Positions 8,674 to 16,367 of a DNA stretch of 24,204 nt are shown piece after piece. Positions within the stretch are counted from its first letter, which is position 1; the number at the start of each line of letters is the position of its first letter. Under the pieces are notes generated by a model that was not told where the DNA came from, made no database searches, and was given only the letters and a program-made list of their open reading frames with translations. The stretch is from the NCBI GenBank assembly GCA_030598075.1, contig JAUVQP010000003.1:1-24204 (forward strand), written 5' to 3'. Position numbers and translations under genes: made by a program. The DNA is from Miltoncostaeaceae bacterium (GTDB lineage Bacteria; Actinomycetota; Thermoleophilia; Miltoncostaeales; Miltoncostaeaceae).

Positions 8674-9687
8674 TCACGAGCCGGGCGCGCCGTCGTGGAC
8701 GTCGAAGAAGCCCATCCATCCGAGTTCCGCGAACTCCGTCTGGTGGGCGTGGAACATAAAGAGCCCGGTGTGGGAGAAGTCGATCTCGACGATGCCGCGC
8801 TCGCCCTGACACTGCATGACCGTGTCCGTGTGCTCGAAGCGGTCGGTCGTGCCGGTGGGGTAGTAGCGGAACAGGTCGCCGTGCAGGTGGAACGAGTTGA
8901 TCAGGTCGAACTCGGTGAAGTTCGCGAGGTAGATTCGAACCGTCTGCTTGCGCGACACACGGATGGGATAGCGGGAGTGAAAGAACGCCCTGCCGTTGAC
9001 GGTGTAGAAGTTGTTCTCGCCGTCACCGTCGGTATCGAACCCGTTCATGACCATGACCAGCTCTTGCGCGGGCGGCCGAGGCTTCGGGGGGTCGACGATG
9101 AAGACGCCGTACAGGCCCTTGTGGATGTGCTTCTTCAGGGGAGTCGAATGGCAGTGGTAGACGTGCATCCCGGCGGGCAGCGCGGCAAACTCGTACGTGA
9201 ACGAGTCGCCGGGATTCACAATCTCGAAGACCCCGTCCATGTTCGCCGGATGGATGCCGTGGAAGTGGATCGTGTGTGGGTGCTCGCCCCCGTTGTGGAA
9301 CGCCACGCGCAGCACCTCGCCCTCGGTGGCCCGGATGATCGGCCCGGGCACCGTGCCGTTGTACGTCCAGGCGTCGAAGAAGACGCCCTGCGCGACCTCG
9401 ATCTGCCGGTCGATCGCGCTGATCTCGTACTCGTGCACCTGACCGGCGCGCGCCGGTCGTGCCGGGGGCGGGTAGAGGAGATCATCGAGATCGTGGGGGC
9501 CGCCGGGCGCGGGCACGGCCTGACCGACCATCGCGGCGTGGCTGTGTGCCGCCCCCGACGGGATGGAGGTCTCCCGCGCCCCGCGGGCGAGGGATGGCCC
9601 GACCGCGACACCGGCGAGCGGGATGGCGGCGACGAGAGGCGCTGCGCCGGCCAGCATCTGACGGCGGGTCAAACCCTTTTTTGCCAC
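8674..9687 (-). CDS. Tat-exported two-domain multicopper oxidase
   Basis: A 337-residue protein with a twin-arginine signal (GLTRRQMLAGA, residues 5-15) and two cupredoxin domains. The copper-binding histidine sets are all visible: HPHTIHFHG (136-144) and MHVYHCHSTPLKKHIHKG (174-191, with the type 1 cysteine at 179) in domain one; HLHG (267-270) and MFHAHQTEF (311-319) in domain two. One type 1 centre in the first domain only, with the trinuclear ligands shared between domains, fits the small two-domain oxidases related to laccases and NirK. Substrate could be Fe(II), Mn(II), Cu(I) or a phenol. The start is a GTG at 9687; there is no clear ribosome binding site, and promoter spacing suggests a leaderless transcript. 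It is the first gene of the operon with the ZIP transporter and the small membrane protein. Confidence 0.9.
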   Translation of the reverse strand: MAKKGLTRRQMLAGAAPLVAAIPLAGVAVGPSLARGARETSIPSGAAHSHAAMVGQAVPAPGGPHDLDDLLYPPPARPARAGQVHEYEISAIDRQIEVAQGVFFDAWTYNGTVPGPIIRATEGEVLRVAFHNGGEHPHTIHFHGIHPANMDGVFEIVNPGDSFTYEFAALPAGMHVYHCHSTPLKKHIHKGLYGVFIVDPPKPRPPAQELVMVMNGFDTDGDGENNFYTVNGRAFFHSRYPIRVSRKQTVRIYLANFTEFDLINSFHLHGDLFRYYPTGTTDRFEHTDTVMQCQGERGIVEIDFSHTGLFMFHAHQTEFAELGWMGFFDVHDGAPGS

Positions 9688-9693
9688 GACTCA

Positions 9694-9722
9694 TGTTTAC
9701 CGATAGCCATGGCTAATTTCAA
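9694..9722 (-). promoter_or_regulatory. Promoter of the multicopper oxidase-ZIP operon
   Basis: Read on the minus strand, TTGAAA (9717-9722) and TAAACA (9694-9699) form good sigma-70-type -35 and -10 boxes with an ideal 17-base spacer. The -10 box ends only 6 bases before the GTG start at 9687, so transcription would begin at or within a base of the start codon, giving a leaderless mRNA. This fits the lack of a ribosome binding site. Confidence 0.6.
9704..9715. promoter_or_regulatory. Palindromic operator inside the promoter spacer
   Basis: TAGCCATGGCTA is a perfect 12-bp palindrome lying wholly between the -35 and -10 boxes of the metal operon promoter. A repressor bound there would block RNA polymerase. 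It has a loose likeness to DtxR/IdeR/MntR-type sites (TTAGG..GCTAA halves) and it controls metal genes, so a metal-responsive regulator is a reasonable guess, not a demonstrated one. Confidence 0.5.
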
Positions 9723-9767
9723 GCGACCGCATTCGCCGAGAGCCGAGCGCGGCGAGCGGTGTCGCCG

Positions 9768-10163
9768 ATGAGCTCGTCCGTCGGGGTGCCGCTGTGGGCC
9801 GCCGGGATCTTCTTCCTGCTCGTCGCGCTCGGCGCGGTGGTTCTGCAGCGCGCCCGCAAACGCCGCACCGAGCGCCGCGAGCGCGAAGGGGGCGTATCGC
9901 TGGCGGACGGATGGGTGTGGGCCGACGCCGAGACGTCCGCTCGCACGGAACACCGTTACGTGGCCGTCGCGATGCGGCCCGGCGGGGCGATCATCGAGAT
10001 CTGGGGTTCCGACGACCGCAGCGGGCCGCCCCCACCGCGCAACGCGCGGCCCCTGCCGGTGCGAGATCCGGCCAAGCCCGTCGCGGCGGCCATCGCCCTG
10101 GGCGTCGGGGTCCGCGAGGCAGAGACACTCGTCGAGCGCGTGGTGCGGTTCGCCGGCCGGTAG
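9768..10163 (+). CDS. Small membrane-anchored protein of unknown function
   Basis: About 131 residues: one N-terminal membrane helix (about 6-27), then a strongly basic stretch (RARKRRTERRERE) that marks the cytoplasmic side, then a soluble domain of about 90 residues with segments RYVAVAMRPGGAIIEIWGSDD and AKPVAAAIALGVGVREAETLVERVVRF. I do not recognise the family. An upstream in-frame GTG at 9759 is an alternative start. It is divergent from the multicopper oxidase and lies 56 bases before isocitrate lyase on the same strand, so it might be co-transcribed with it. Third-position GC and low Met/Lys content match its neighbours, supporting a real gene. Confidence 0.65.
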   Translation: MSSSVGVPLWAAGIFFLLVALGAVVLQRARKRRTERREREGGVSLADGWVWADAETSARTEHRYVAVAMRPGGAIIEIWGSDDRSGPPPPRNARPLPVRDPAKPVAAAIALGVGVREAETLVERVVRFAGR

Positions 10164-10219
10164 CACCTCTTCGGTGCGTACACTCCCCGGAATCAGCCGG
10201 TAACGGGAGGCACGCGCCC

Positions 10220-12475
10220 ATGGGGTTGTTCGAAGCCGAGGTCGACGAGCTACGCGAATCGATGAACGGCGAGCGTTTCGCCGGGATCATCCGCCTGTTC
10301 TCGCCGCGTCAGGTGGTCGAGCAGCGCGGCCTGGTGCCGGTCGCCTACACGGTGGCCCGCGATGCCGCCGAGCAGTTCTACGCGCGGCTTCGCGAGTTGT
10401 TCGCCGAGGGTCGTTCCATCACGTCCTACGGCCCGTACTCGCCCGGCCAGGCCGTGCAGATGAAGCGCGCCGGCATCGAGGGCATCTACCTGGGAGGTTG
10501 GGCCACCTCGGCCAAGGGGTCGAGGGATGAGGATCCCGGGCCCGATCTCGCCAGCTACCCGCTGGGCCAGGTGCCCGACGAGGCCGCCGGACTCGTTCGC
10601 GCGTTGCTCACGGCGGACCGGAACCAGCGCTACCTCCGCTCGCGTATGAGCGAGGAGCAGCGCGCCTCCACCCCCGAGGTCGACTTCCGACCCTTCATCA
10701 TCGCCGACGCCGACACCGGGCACGGCGGTGACGCGCACGTGCGCAACCTCATCCGCCGGTTCGTCGAGGTGGGCGTCGCCGGGTTCCACATCGAGGACCA
10801 GAAGCCGGGGGCCAAGAAGTGCGGCCACCAGGGCGGCAAGGTGCTCGTGCCCTCGGACGAGCAGATCAAGCGCCTCAACTCCGCGCGCCTTCAGCTCGAC
10901 ATCATGGGCGTGCCCGGCATCATCGTGGCGCGCACCGACGCCGAGGCCGCCAACCTGATCGACGGTGCGGGCGACGAGCGTGACCAACCCTTCATCCTGG
11001 GCGTGACGAACCGTTCGGTGCCGTCCTACAAGGCCGGGTACCTTGCCATGATGCGGCGGCTCAACGCCATGGGCGTCGTCGAGCTCAACGGCCACTTGCT
11101 CTACGCGATGTCCGACGAGGAGTACGCCGAGGCCGACGCCTGGCTCGAGGACTCCGGCGTCATGGCCGACATCGACGCCGCCGCGGAGGCCCACGTCGAT
11201 GGCTCGGGCGGCACGGCCGAGGCCACGCTCGACACCGCGGGCGACCACTTCATGGAGGCGTGGCAGTCCGACGCCGTGCTGTTGACCATCGGCGACGCCG
11301 TCGCCGATGTCATGGAGTTCCGCGCCGAGGAGGGTATGGAGCTCCCGATGACCATCGAGGAGTGGAACGGGTTCGCGGCCACCGCCTCGTGGCACTCGGT
11401 GCGGGCGAAGATCCGCGAGATGGCGCTCGAGAAGGTCACCTGGGATCCGGAGCTCGCCAAGACCCCCGAGGGCTACTACCAGGTCCAGGGCGGCGTCCCG
11501 TACGCCGTCGCCAAGTCGCTCGCGGCGGCTCCGTTCGCAGACCTTCTGTGGATGGAGACCAAGACGGCCGACCTGGCCGAGGCCAAACAGTTCGCCGACG
11601 CGATCCACGCGGTCTTCCCGGACCAGATGCTGGCCTACAATCTCTCGCCTTCCTTCAGCTGGGACACCACCGGGATGAGCGATGACGAGATGCGCCAGTT
11701 CCCGATCGAGCTCGGGAAGATGGGCTTCGTCTTCAACTTCATCACCTACGGCGGCCACCAGATCGACGGCCTCGCCGCGGAGGAGTTCACCACCGCGCTG
11801 CGCGAGGACGGCATGCTGGCTTTGGCGCGGCTCCAGCGGAAGTTCCGTCTGCTCGAGTCGCCCTACCGCACGCCGCAGACCCTGGTCGGCGGCCCGCGGG
11901 CGGACGCGGCGCTCGCGTCAGCCTCCGGCCAGACGGCGACGACCAAGGCCATGGGAGAGGACTCCACGCAGGCCCAGCACCTGGTGCATACCGAGGTGCC
12001 GCCCGAGGTGCTGGCCGACTGGCTGGCCCGCTGGGGCGAGCACCACGGTGTGGACGGTCCGCTCCGGGCGTTCCTCCGTCCGCGCACGGCCGGCGGCGAG
12101 CTGCTCGAGCTCAACGTCCTGAACGACGCCGGAGGGAAGGTGGCCGACGTCGTCTTCGCGACGATCCAGGACCGCCGCGACCGCTCCATCATGCTGGTGC
12201 GCGACCAGAACACCTACGACGTAGCGCTCCGGCGCAAGCGCCTCATGACGCTGCTGCACCTGTTTCTCATCCACCGCTACCGGGCCGACTCGATCCACTA
12301 CGTCACGCCCACCGAGGACAACAGGCGGCAGGTGAGGAGCATGAAGGAGCGCGGGCTCTTCGAGTCGATCAACGACGACTCCGAGGAGATCATCGTCGCG
12401 GACGTCAACAAGTCCGTCGTCGCGGAGCTCGTGGACCCCGACGCCGACGCTCTGGAGGCGCTGATCACCGGCTGA
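10220..12475 (+). CDS. aceA: Isocitrate lyase, long (ICL2-like) form
   Basis: Cleaves isocitrate to glyoxylate and succinate, the first step of the glyoxylate shunt. The active-site signature KKCGHQ is at 199-204 with catalytic Cys201. The metal-binding DADTGHGGD (162-170) and the IEDQKPG segment (191-197) are also present. At 751 residues it is far longer than the ordinary enzyme (about 430) and resembles M. tuberculosis ICL2 (766 residues), with a large helical insertion in the core and an extra C-terminal domain from about 600 (LVHTEVPPEVLADWL onward). In ICL2 that domain binds acetyl-CoA and activates the enzyme; the same control here is inference. The ATG at 10220 follows GGGAGG. Malate synthase is at 932-2533 on the opposite strand. 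Confidence 0.95.
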   Translation: MGLFEAEVDELRESMNGERFAGIIRLFSPRQVVEQRGLVPVAYTVARDAAEQFYARLRELFAEGRSITSYGPYSPGQAVQMKRAGIEGIYLGGWATSAKGSRDEDPGPDLASYPLGQVPDEAAGLVRALLTADRNQRYLRSRMSEEQRASTPEVDFRPFIIADADTGHGGDAHVRNLIRRFVEVGVAGFHIEDQKPGAKKCGHQGGKVLVPSDEQIKRLNSARLQLDIMGVPGIIVARTDAEAANLIDGAGDERDQPFILGVTNRSVPSYKAGYLAMMRRLNAMGVVELNGHLLYAMSDEEYAEADAWLEDSGVMADIDAAAEAHVDGSGGTAEATLDTAGDHFMEAWQSDAVLLTIGDAVADVMEFRAEEGMELPMTIEEWNGFAATASWHSVRAKIREMALEKVTWDPELAKTPEGYYQVQGGVPYAVAKSLAAAPFADLLWMETKTADLAEAKQFADAIHAVFPDQMLAYNLSPSFSWDTTGMSDDEMRQFPIELGKMGFVFNFITYGGHQIDGLAAEEFTTALREDGMLALARLQRKFRLLESPYRTPQTLVGGPRADAALASASGQTATTKAMGEDSTQAQHLVHTEVPPEVLADWLARWGEHHGVDGPLRAFLRPRTAGGELLELNVLNDAGGKVADVVFATIQDRRDRSIMLVRDQNTYDVALRRKRLMTLLHLFLIHRYRADSIHYVTPTEDNRRQVRSMKERGLFESINDDSEEIIVADVNKSVVAELVDPDADALEALITG

Positions 12476-12691
12476 CGCCCCGTCTGAAGCGCCTGCTCCA
12501 TGGCGGGCGGGAGCATGTCGGGCGCGCAGAGACCGATTTCGGACGAATCACTCGCGTGAAGCCCTTCGCCCCAGGCGACTCCAAGGCCGTAGGGCGGCTG
12601 TCGCTGGGCCCGAGAGACGCCTCGAACGCGCCCCGGCAGGCGAGCAGGCTCCAGCTGGCGCGGCCCGGTCGAGCGATCGAGGTCTGATCTC
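12476..12691. other. Non-coding gap between convergent genes
   Basis: 216 bases between the stops of aceA (plus) and the DUF2254 gene (minus). A weak inverted repeat, TGCTCC...GGAGCA (around 12490-12515), could fold near the aceA end, but there is no T-run. I see no convincing gene, RNA or repeat here. Confidence 0.4.
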
Positions 12692-14002
12692 TCACACCGA
12701 CCGCGAGCTGCCGGTCGACGCTGATCCGCCAACGCCCTGCCGATCGGGCTCGGTGGCCTCGTTCAGCTCGGCGGGCGCAAACCCGCGCCGGACGCTCTCA
12801 TCGAGGAGGGCGAGCTGGCGCTCGACGGCCGGGCGTCGATATGGAGAGGCCTCGTCGTGCAGGTGCTCGAGAAGCGCTCGCAGCCTCCTGCTGATCTGAA
12901 CGGAGCCCTCGCCGTATTGACGTATCTCGGTCAACGCCAGCCCTAAATAGCTCTCCCAGGACGGAACGGGCCAACAAGCTCTGAGGCGCCCGTCGTCGTC
13001 TCGCGCCTCTCCAATCGCAAGCCGCCGCGTCACCAACCTGCCGAGGAGGTCATCGATCTGATCGAGCGCCTGTACTGCGGTGGTCGGGTCGTTGACGCCC
13101 GGGGACAGAGCCTTTGCGGCGATGTCCACCAGGATGCGGAAAACGAACGGCAGATCCTGCTCGATCGTCCGCTCGCTGCCGAAGGCGAGCGAGGAGCCCA
13201 GGAGCTCATCATCGATCCGTCTTCCGCTTTCCAACACACGAAAGAGCGGGGCCCCGGACCACACGAAGTCTCCGACCGCGGGCTCCAGGACCACGACCGC
13301 GTCGACCTCCCGCGCAGCCGCCGCGATACCGTCGAAATCAGCCCCCTGCAGGACGAGTGATCCGCCGTCGCGACGAACGAGTCTGGCGTGGCTGGCGCGA
13401 AGCGTCTCCGCGTACGCGTCTTGTCGAGGCTCGTCCTCCGGCGCCTCATCGGGATAGGTCTTATCGATCAGCCGGGAGCCGATCCTCCCGGTGCCGTGAA
13501 GCACCGAGCCCGTCCGCAGATCGTGGCCGACCCTCTGAAGCAAGAGCAGGAACATCGCGACGCTCAGCAGGAGAAGCGCGATCGCCACCGTCACCGAAAG
13601 CGTTGGCACGAAATCGCCTTCCCCTCGCCGGGCCGTCGAGGCGAGCACGAGGAGGGCGTAGGTGAACGTGGCCACGAAGCTGCCGATCGCGACCTTGACC
13701 ACGGTCCGGCGGAAGAGCGCGCCCAGCAACCGCGGCGAGAACTGGCTGGAGCCGAACTGGATGGCGACCAGCAGGACCGAGAAGACGAACCCGGTGAACG
13801 TGATCATGCCGCCCGCGATCGCCGAGAGCGCCGCGATCGCCGCCGCGACGCCAAAGGAGAAGGTCAGGTCCGACTCGGTCGAGCGATCGATCTCCGGCAC
13901 GAAGATCCCGGCGAGAACAGCGACCGTCACGAAACACACGGGAACGATCCACAGGCTCGTCCGCGCGTACTCCCTGAGCCAGAATTTCCGACTCCACGTC
14001 AC
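12692..14002 (-). CDS. DUF2254 family membrane protein
   Basis: A 436-residue protein with four hydrophobic segments in the first 170 residues (about 12-35, 50-85, 100-122 and 128-152) followed by a long soluble part. The family hallmark runs through helices two and three (GGMITFTGFVFSVLLVAIQFGSSQFSPRLL). The later segment DIAAKALSPGVNDPTTAVQALDQIDDLL is also typical of DUF2254. Molecular function of the family is unknown. I chose the GTG at 14002 because it is preceded by a run of six G as ribosome binding site and gives a normal N-terminus (VTWSRKFWLREYARTSLW); the open frame extends further upstream but without family likeness. It is convergent with aceA and isolated on its strand. Confidence 0.88.
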   Translation of the reverse strand: MTWSRKFWLREYARTSLWIVPVCFVTVAVLAGIFVPEIDRSTESDLTFSFGVAAAIAALSAIAGGMITFTGFVFSVLLVAIQFGSSQFSPRLLGALFRRTVVKVAIGSFVATFTYALLVLASTARRGEGDFVPTLSVTVAIALLLLSVAMFLLLLQRVGHDLRTGSVLHGTGRIGSRLIDKTYPDEAPEDEPRQDAYAETLRASHARLVRRDGGSLVLQGADFDGIAAAAREVDAVVVLEPAVGDFVWSGAPLFRVLESGRRIDDELLGSSLAFGSERTIEQDLPFVFRILVDIAAKALSPGVNDPTTAVQALDQIDDLLGRLVTRRLAIGEARDDDGRLRACWPVPSWESYLGLALTEIRQYGEGSVQISRRLRALLEHLHDEASPYRRPAVERQLALLDESVRRGFAPAELNEATEPDRQGVGGSASTGSSRSV

Positions 14003-14244
14003 CCGGACCCCCCGATCCAGCCCGCATAAGGCGCTTCGTGCAGTCTCGCACGCGGCGGGGACCGGAGCCTCTGCAACCCACTCGCAGAAGTGTCGATGCT
14101 GCACCGGCGTGCGGCGGGGGCACGGCCGGGGCGCGAGCGACCCGGCCCTCGCCTCCGCCTCCCCGCCGCCGACCGTTCGTCGCGAGCAAGTGCGGGCACC
14201 GAAGCCCGCCAACCGTGTCCCCCGGTTCTCCCGCATCCCCTCGT

Positions 14245-14430
14245 TTCCCGGTAGCCCAGCAGCGCGAACAACTGGTCCGGGCTACGCCGAAAGCGGTCCG
14301 GTCTTCCGCCGCGAGGATGGGACGCCGATTGATCCACCTGATGCCGGGCCGGCGAGCAGAGGCGGCGGCTCGCTTCGGTCGGTTCGTACTCGGCTGGGCC
14401 GGGGGCGCGAAGCATGGGTTCCCTCCGTGA
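14245..14430 (+). pseudogene. Relic of a phage-type tyrosine integrase
   Basis: One forward frame reads GPGYAESGPVFRREDGTPIDP (around 14270-14335), matching the segment just before the catalytic HxLRH box in many actinobacterial tyrosine integrases. Immediately upstream, in another frame, is AQQREQLV, the helix that normally precedes it. Downstream, AWVPSVT (around 14411) resembles the GLPxxxLHDLRH lead-in, but the catalytic histidine-arginine box is lost. So the fragment needs at least one frameshift and has no complete active site. It points towards the 3' end of the tRNA-Asp gene, the usual position of an integrase at a tRNA attachment site. The call rests on motif likeness in a short stretch. 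Confidence 0.5.
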
Positions 14431-14580
14431 CGCGTTCGCGGGGGATCTCAGAACCTCGCGCGGGCAGGCGCCAGAGACCGAATCCGCCGCACGGTCTCCC
14501 GCACGGTCTCGGCGCCCCCGCACTGCGCCCAGATGCATTGCATTGCGTTTCGGGCGTCACCCACGCACCGACCCAGCCAA

Positions 14581-14605
14581 GAGAAAAGCCCCGCGTTAGC
14601 AGGGC
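14581..14605 (-). terminator. Intrinsic terminator after tRNA-Asp
   Basis: On the minus strand a 7-bp GC stem with one G-T pair (GCCCTGC / GCGGGGC), a 4-base loop and a following TTTTCTC tract form a good rho-independent terminator about ten bases beyond the tRNA-Asp 3' end. It would end the tRNA-Val/tRNA-Asp transcript. Confidence 0.7.
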
Positions 14606-14614
14606 GTTTCACTA

Positions 14615-14689
14615 CGGGAGTGACGGGAGTTGAACCCGCGACCTCCGGATTGACAGTCCGGCGCTCTCACCGAGCTGAGCTACACCCCC
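14615..14689 (-). tRNA. tRNA-Asp (anticodon GTC)
   Basis: A 75-base cloverleaf folds on the minus strand: acceptor stem GGGGGTG / CACTCCC with one G-T pair, D stem GCTC / GAGC, anticodon stem CCGGA / TCCGG around loop CTGTCAA (anticodon GTC), and T stem GCGGG / CCCGT around TTCAACT. The discriminator is G, as expected for Asp. The 3' CCA is not encoded. It lies 23 bases downstream of tRNA-Val and is probably co-transcribed with it. Confidence 0.95.
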
Positions 14690-14712
14690 AACCTCGGCCG
14701 ACCGGTGCGCAG

Positions 14713-14785
14713 TGGGCGGTGACAGAATCGAACTGCCGACCCCCTGCGTGTAAGGCAGGTGCTCTACCAGCTGAGCTAACCGCCC
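14713..14785 (-). tRNA. tRNA-Val (anticodon TAC)
   Basis: A 73-base cloverleaf on the minus strand: acceptor stem GGGCGGT / ACCGCCC, D stem GCTC / GAGC, anticodon stem CCTGC / GCAGG around loop CTTACAC (anticodon TAC), and a T arm with TTCGATT loop. The discriminator is A, as expected for Val. CCA is not encoded. A TATCGT box about 25-30 bases upstream may be its -10. Confidence 0.95.
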
Positions 14786-14906
14786 GTCCGGCACGGACCA
14801 ACCGCCAACGATATCAGCCGCGGAGCGCGGGGGGTGCGACGGAGCCGCGCGGCCGACGAGCGGGTAGCATCGTCGTCCGCAGCGCAAAGTTCCGAGGAGC
14901 GCGCAC

Positions 14907-16367
14907 ATGTGGTTGACCTTCCGGGGAGGTGACTTCTCCGGTCGCAACGTCGAGGTGACGAGGCCGTCGTTCTTCATTGGGCGCGACGGAGCGTGCGACC
15001 TGGTCATCGAGGACGATCGGGTCTCTCGACAGCACGCCCGCATCGATCTCGCCGCCGACGGCACCGTCACGCTCACCGATCTCGGAAGCTCCAACGGGAC
15101 GCTGGTCAACGGTCACAAGATCACCGGCCCGGTCCTGCTGTCGGGCGGCGAGCAGATCCAGCTTGGCTCCACGGTGCTCGTCACCTCGGCGGAGCGGCCG
15201 TCCGACGGGGCGACCGTGGTGGGGCAGGTCCCGGTGGCCGGACCCCAGCCGCAGGGCGGCGGCCCCACGCCGTCGGTCATCGAGCGCGTCCGCAACCGCA
15301 AGACCGCGCGGCTTGGCGTGGCGCTCGGGGGCGTCGGCGCGGCCATCGCGATCCTGGTAGTGATTCTCGCGGTCGCCGGAGTGTTCAGCAGCGGGGGAGA
15401 CGACGAGCCGGAGATCGCCGAAATCGTCGACGACGTCCGCACCTCCACGGTGTTGATCGTGGCGTCGCGGGGCGACGAGGGCAGCACGGGGACAGGGTGG
15501 GTCCTCGACGCCGAGCGCGGGCTGATCGTCACCAACGCCCACGTGGTGAACGCCGGGGACAGCTTCCAGGTCGGGATTCAGCCGTCGCGTTCGGGCGCCG
15601 AGCTCGAGCTTCGGAACGCCGAGCTCGTCGGCTCGGCGCCGTGCGAGGACCTCGCCGTGCTGCGGGTCCAAGACACCGACGACCTCAAGACCCTGCCGCT
15701 CGCCGAGGGCCAGTCGGGGGTACGCGAGGGCGACACGGTCGTGGCGGTCGGCTTCCCGGGCTCTGCGTCCGAGACCTCCCAGCTCACCGCGACGCTCGGC
15801 ATCGTCTCCGTCGCGCAGACCGCCTTCGACCTTCCGAGCATCGACGTGCCCTCGTACCGCAACGTCATCCAGATCGATGCGGCGATCAACCCCGGCAACT
15901 CGGGTGGGCCGCTGGTGAACACCGACAGCGAGTTGGTGGGCGTCAACTCGGCGGGCATCACGCTGCTCGGCGGGCGCGCCATTCAGGGTCAGGGCTACGC
16001 GATCGGCATCGACCGCGTCAAGGAGATCGTCCAACGCCTGCGGGGCGGTGACTCCATCGCGTGGACCGGCATGGGCTTCCTGTACGTGCCGAACCCCGAG
16101 GACCAGAGCGACGGCCTTGAGGCCGCCGGGCTACCGGTCGTGGCGGGGATCGTCGTCAGCCACGCCGTCCCCGACACCACGTCTCGAAGCGCCGGCTTCG
16201 GAGAGGCCCCCGCCCTTATCGTCGAGGTCAACGGCCAGCGAATCGATGGAAGCCTGGGCAGCTACTGCGAGGCGGTCGACGACGGCGAGGGCGAGGACAG
16301 CGCCGTCTACACCGCCTTCCTGCCCGGAGACAGCGCTCCGCGGCGGGTTCGGGTCGACTTCGAGTAG
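14907..16367 (+). CDS. FHA domain-membrane-HtrA-type serine protease
   Basis: A 486-residue protein in three parts. An N-terminal FHA domain (about 1-95) shows the phosphothreonine-binding motifs GRD (25-27), SRQH (40-43) and SSNGT (61-65). After a linker comes one membrane helix (about 137-160). The rest is an extracytoplasmic trypsin-like domain with the catalytic triad His212 (TNAHVV), Asp248 (CEDLAVLRV) and Ser332 (NPGNSGGPLV), then a C-terminal PDZ-like part (about 385-486). HtrA proteases degrade or trim damaged envelope proteins. The cytoplasmic FHA domain would let a Ser/Thr kinase of the PknB kind tether or control it from inside; that link is inferred from architecture. The ATG at 14907 has a GAGGAG site upstream. 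Its 3' end overlaps the TetR gene on the other strand by 61 bases. Confidence 0.93.
   Translation: MWLTFRGGDFSGRNVEVTRPSFFIGRDGACDLVIEDDRVSRQHARIDLAADGTVTLTDLGSSNGTLVNGHKITGPVLLSGGEQIQLGSTVLVTSAERPSDGATVVGQVPVAGPQPQGGGPTPSVIERVRNRKTARLGVALGGVGAAIAILVVILAVAGVFSSGGDDEPEIAEIVDDVRTSTVLIVASRGDEGSTGTGWVLDAERGLIVTNAHVVNAGDSFQVGIQPSRSGAELELRNAELVGSAPCEDLAVLRVQDTDDLKTLPLAEGQSGVREGDTVVAVGFPGSASETSQLTATLGIVSVAQTAFDLPSIDVPSYRNVIQIDAAINPGNSGGPLVNTDSELVGVNSAGITLLGGRAIQGQGYAIGIDRVKEIVQRLRGGDSIAWTGMGFLYVPNPEDQSDGLEAAGLPVVAGIVVSHAVPDTTSRSAGFGEAPALIVEVNGQRIDGSLGSYCEAVDDGEGEDSAVYTAFLPGDSAPRRVRVDFE

Larger units (their letters stand above)
14003..14614. other. Gene-poor region beside tRNA genes
   Basis: About 600 bases without an intact gene. 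The open frames here are low-complexity and rich in Arg, Pro and Gly, with no coherent family. The only recognisable content is a short, frame-broken relic of a tyrosine recombinase (about 14245-14430) and a tRNA-operon terminator at the right end. I see nothing in 14003-14240. Confidence 0.5.

Noticed and set aside
12490..12515. TGCTCC...GGAGCA inverted repeat after aceA as a terminator
   Set aside because: Six base pairs with a ten-base loop and no T-run is too weak to call.
14533..14916. Plus-strand open frame across the tRNA genes (GVTGVEPATSGL...)
   Set aside because: This is the well-known spurious peptide read antisense through tRNA genes.
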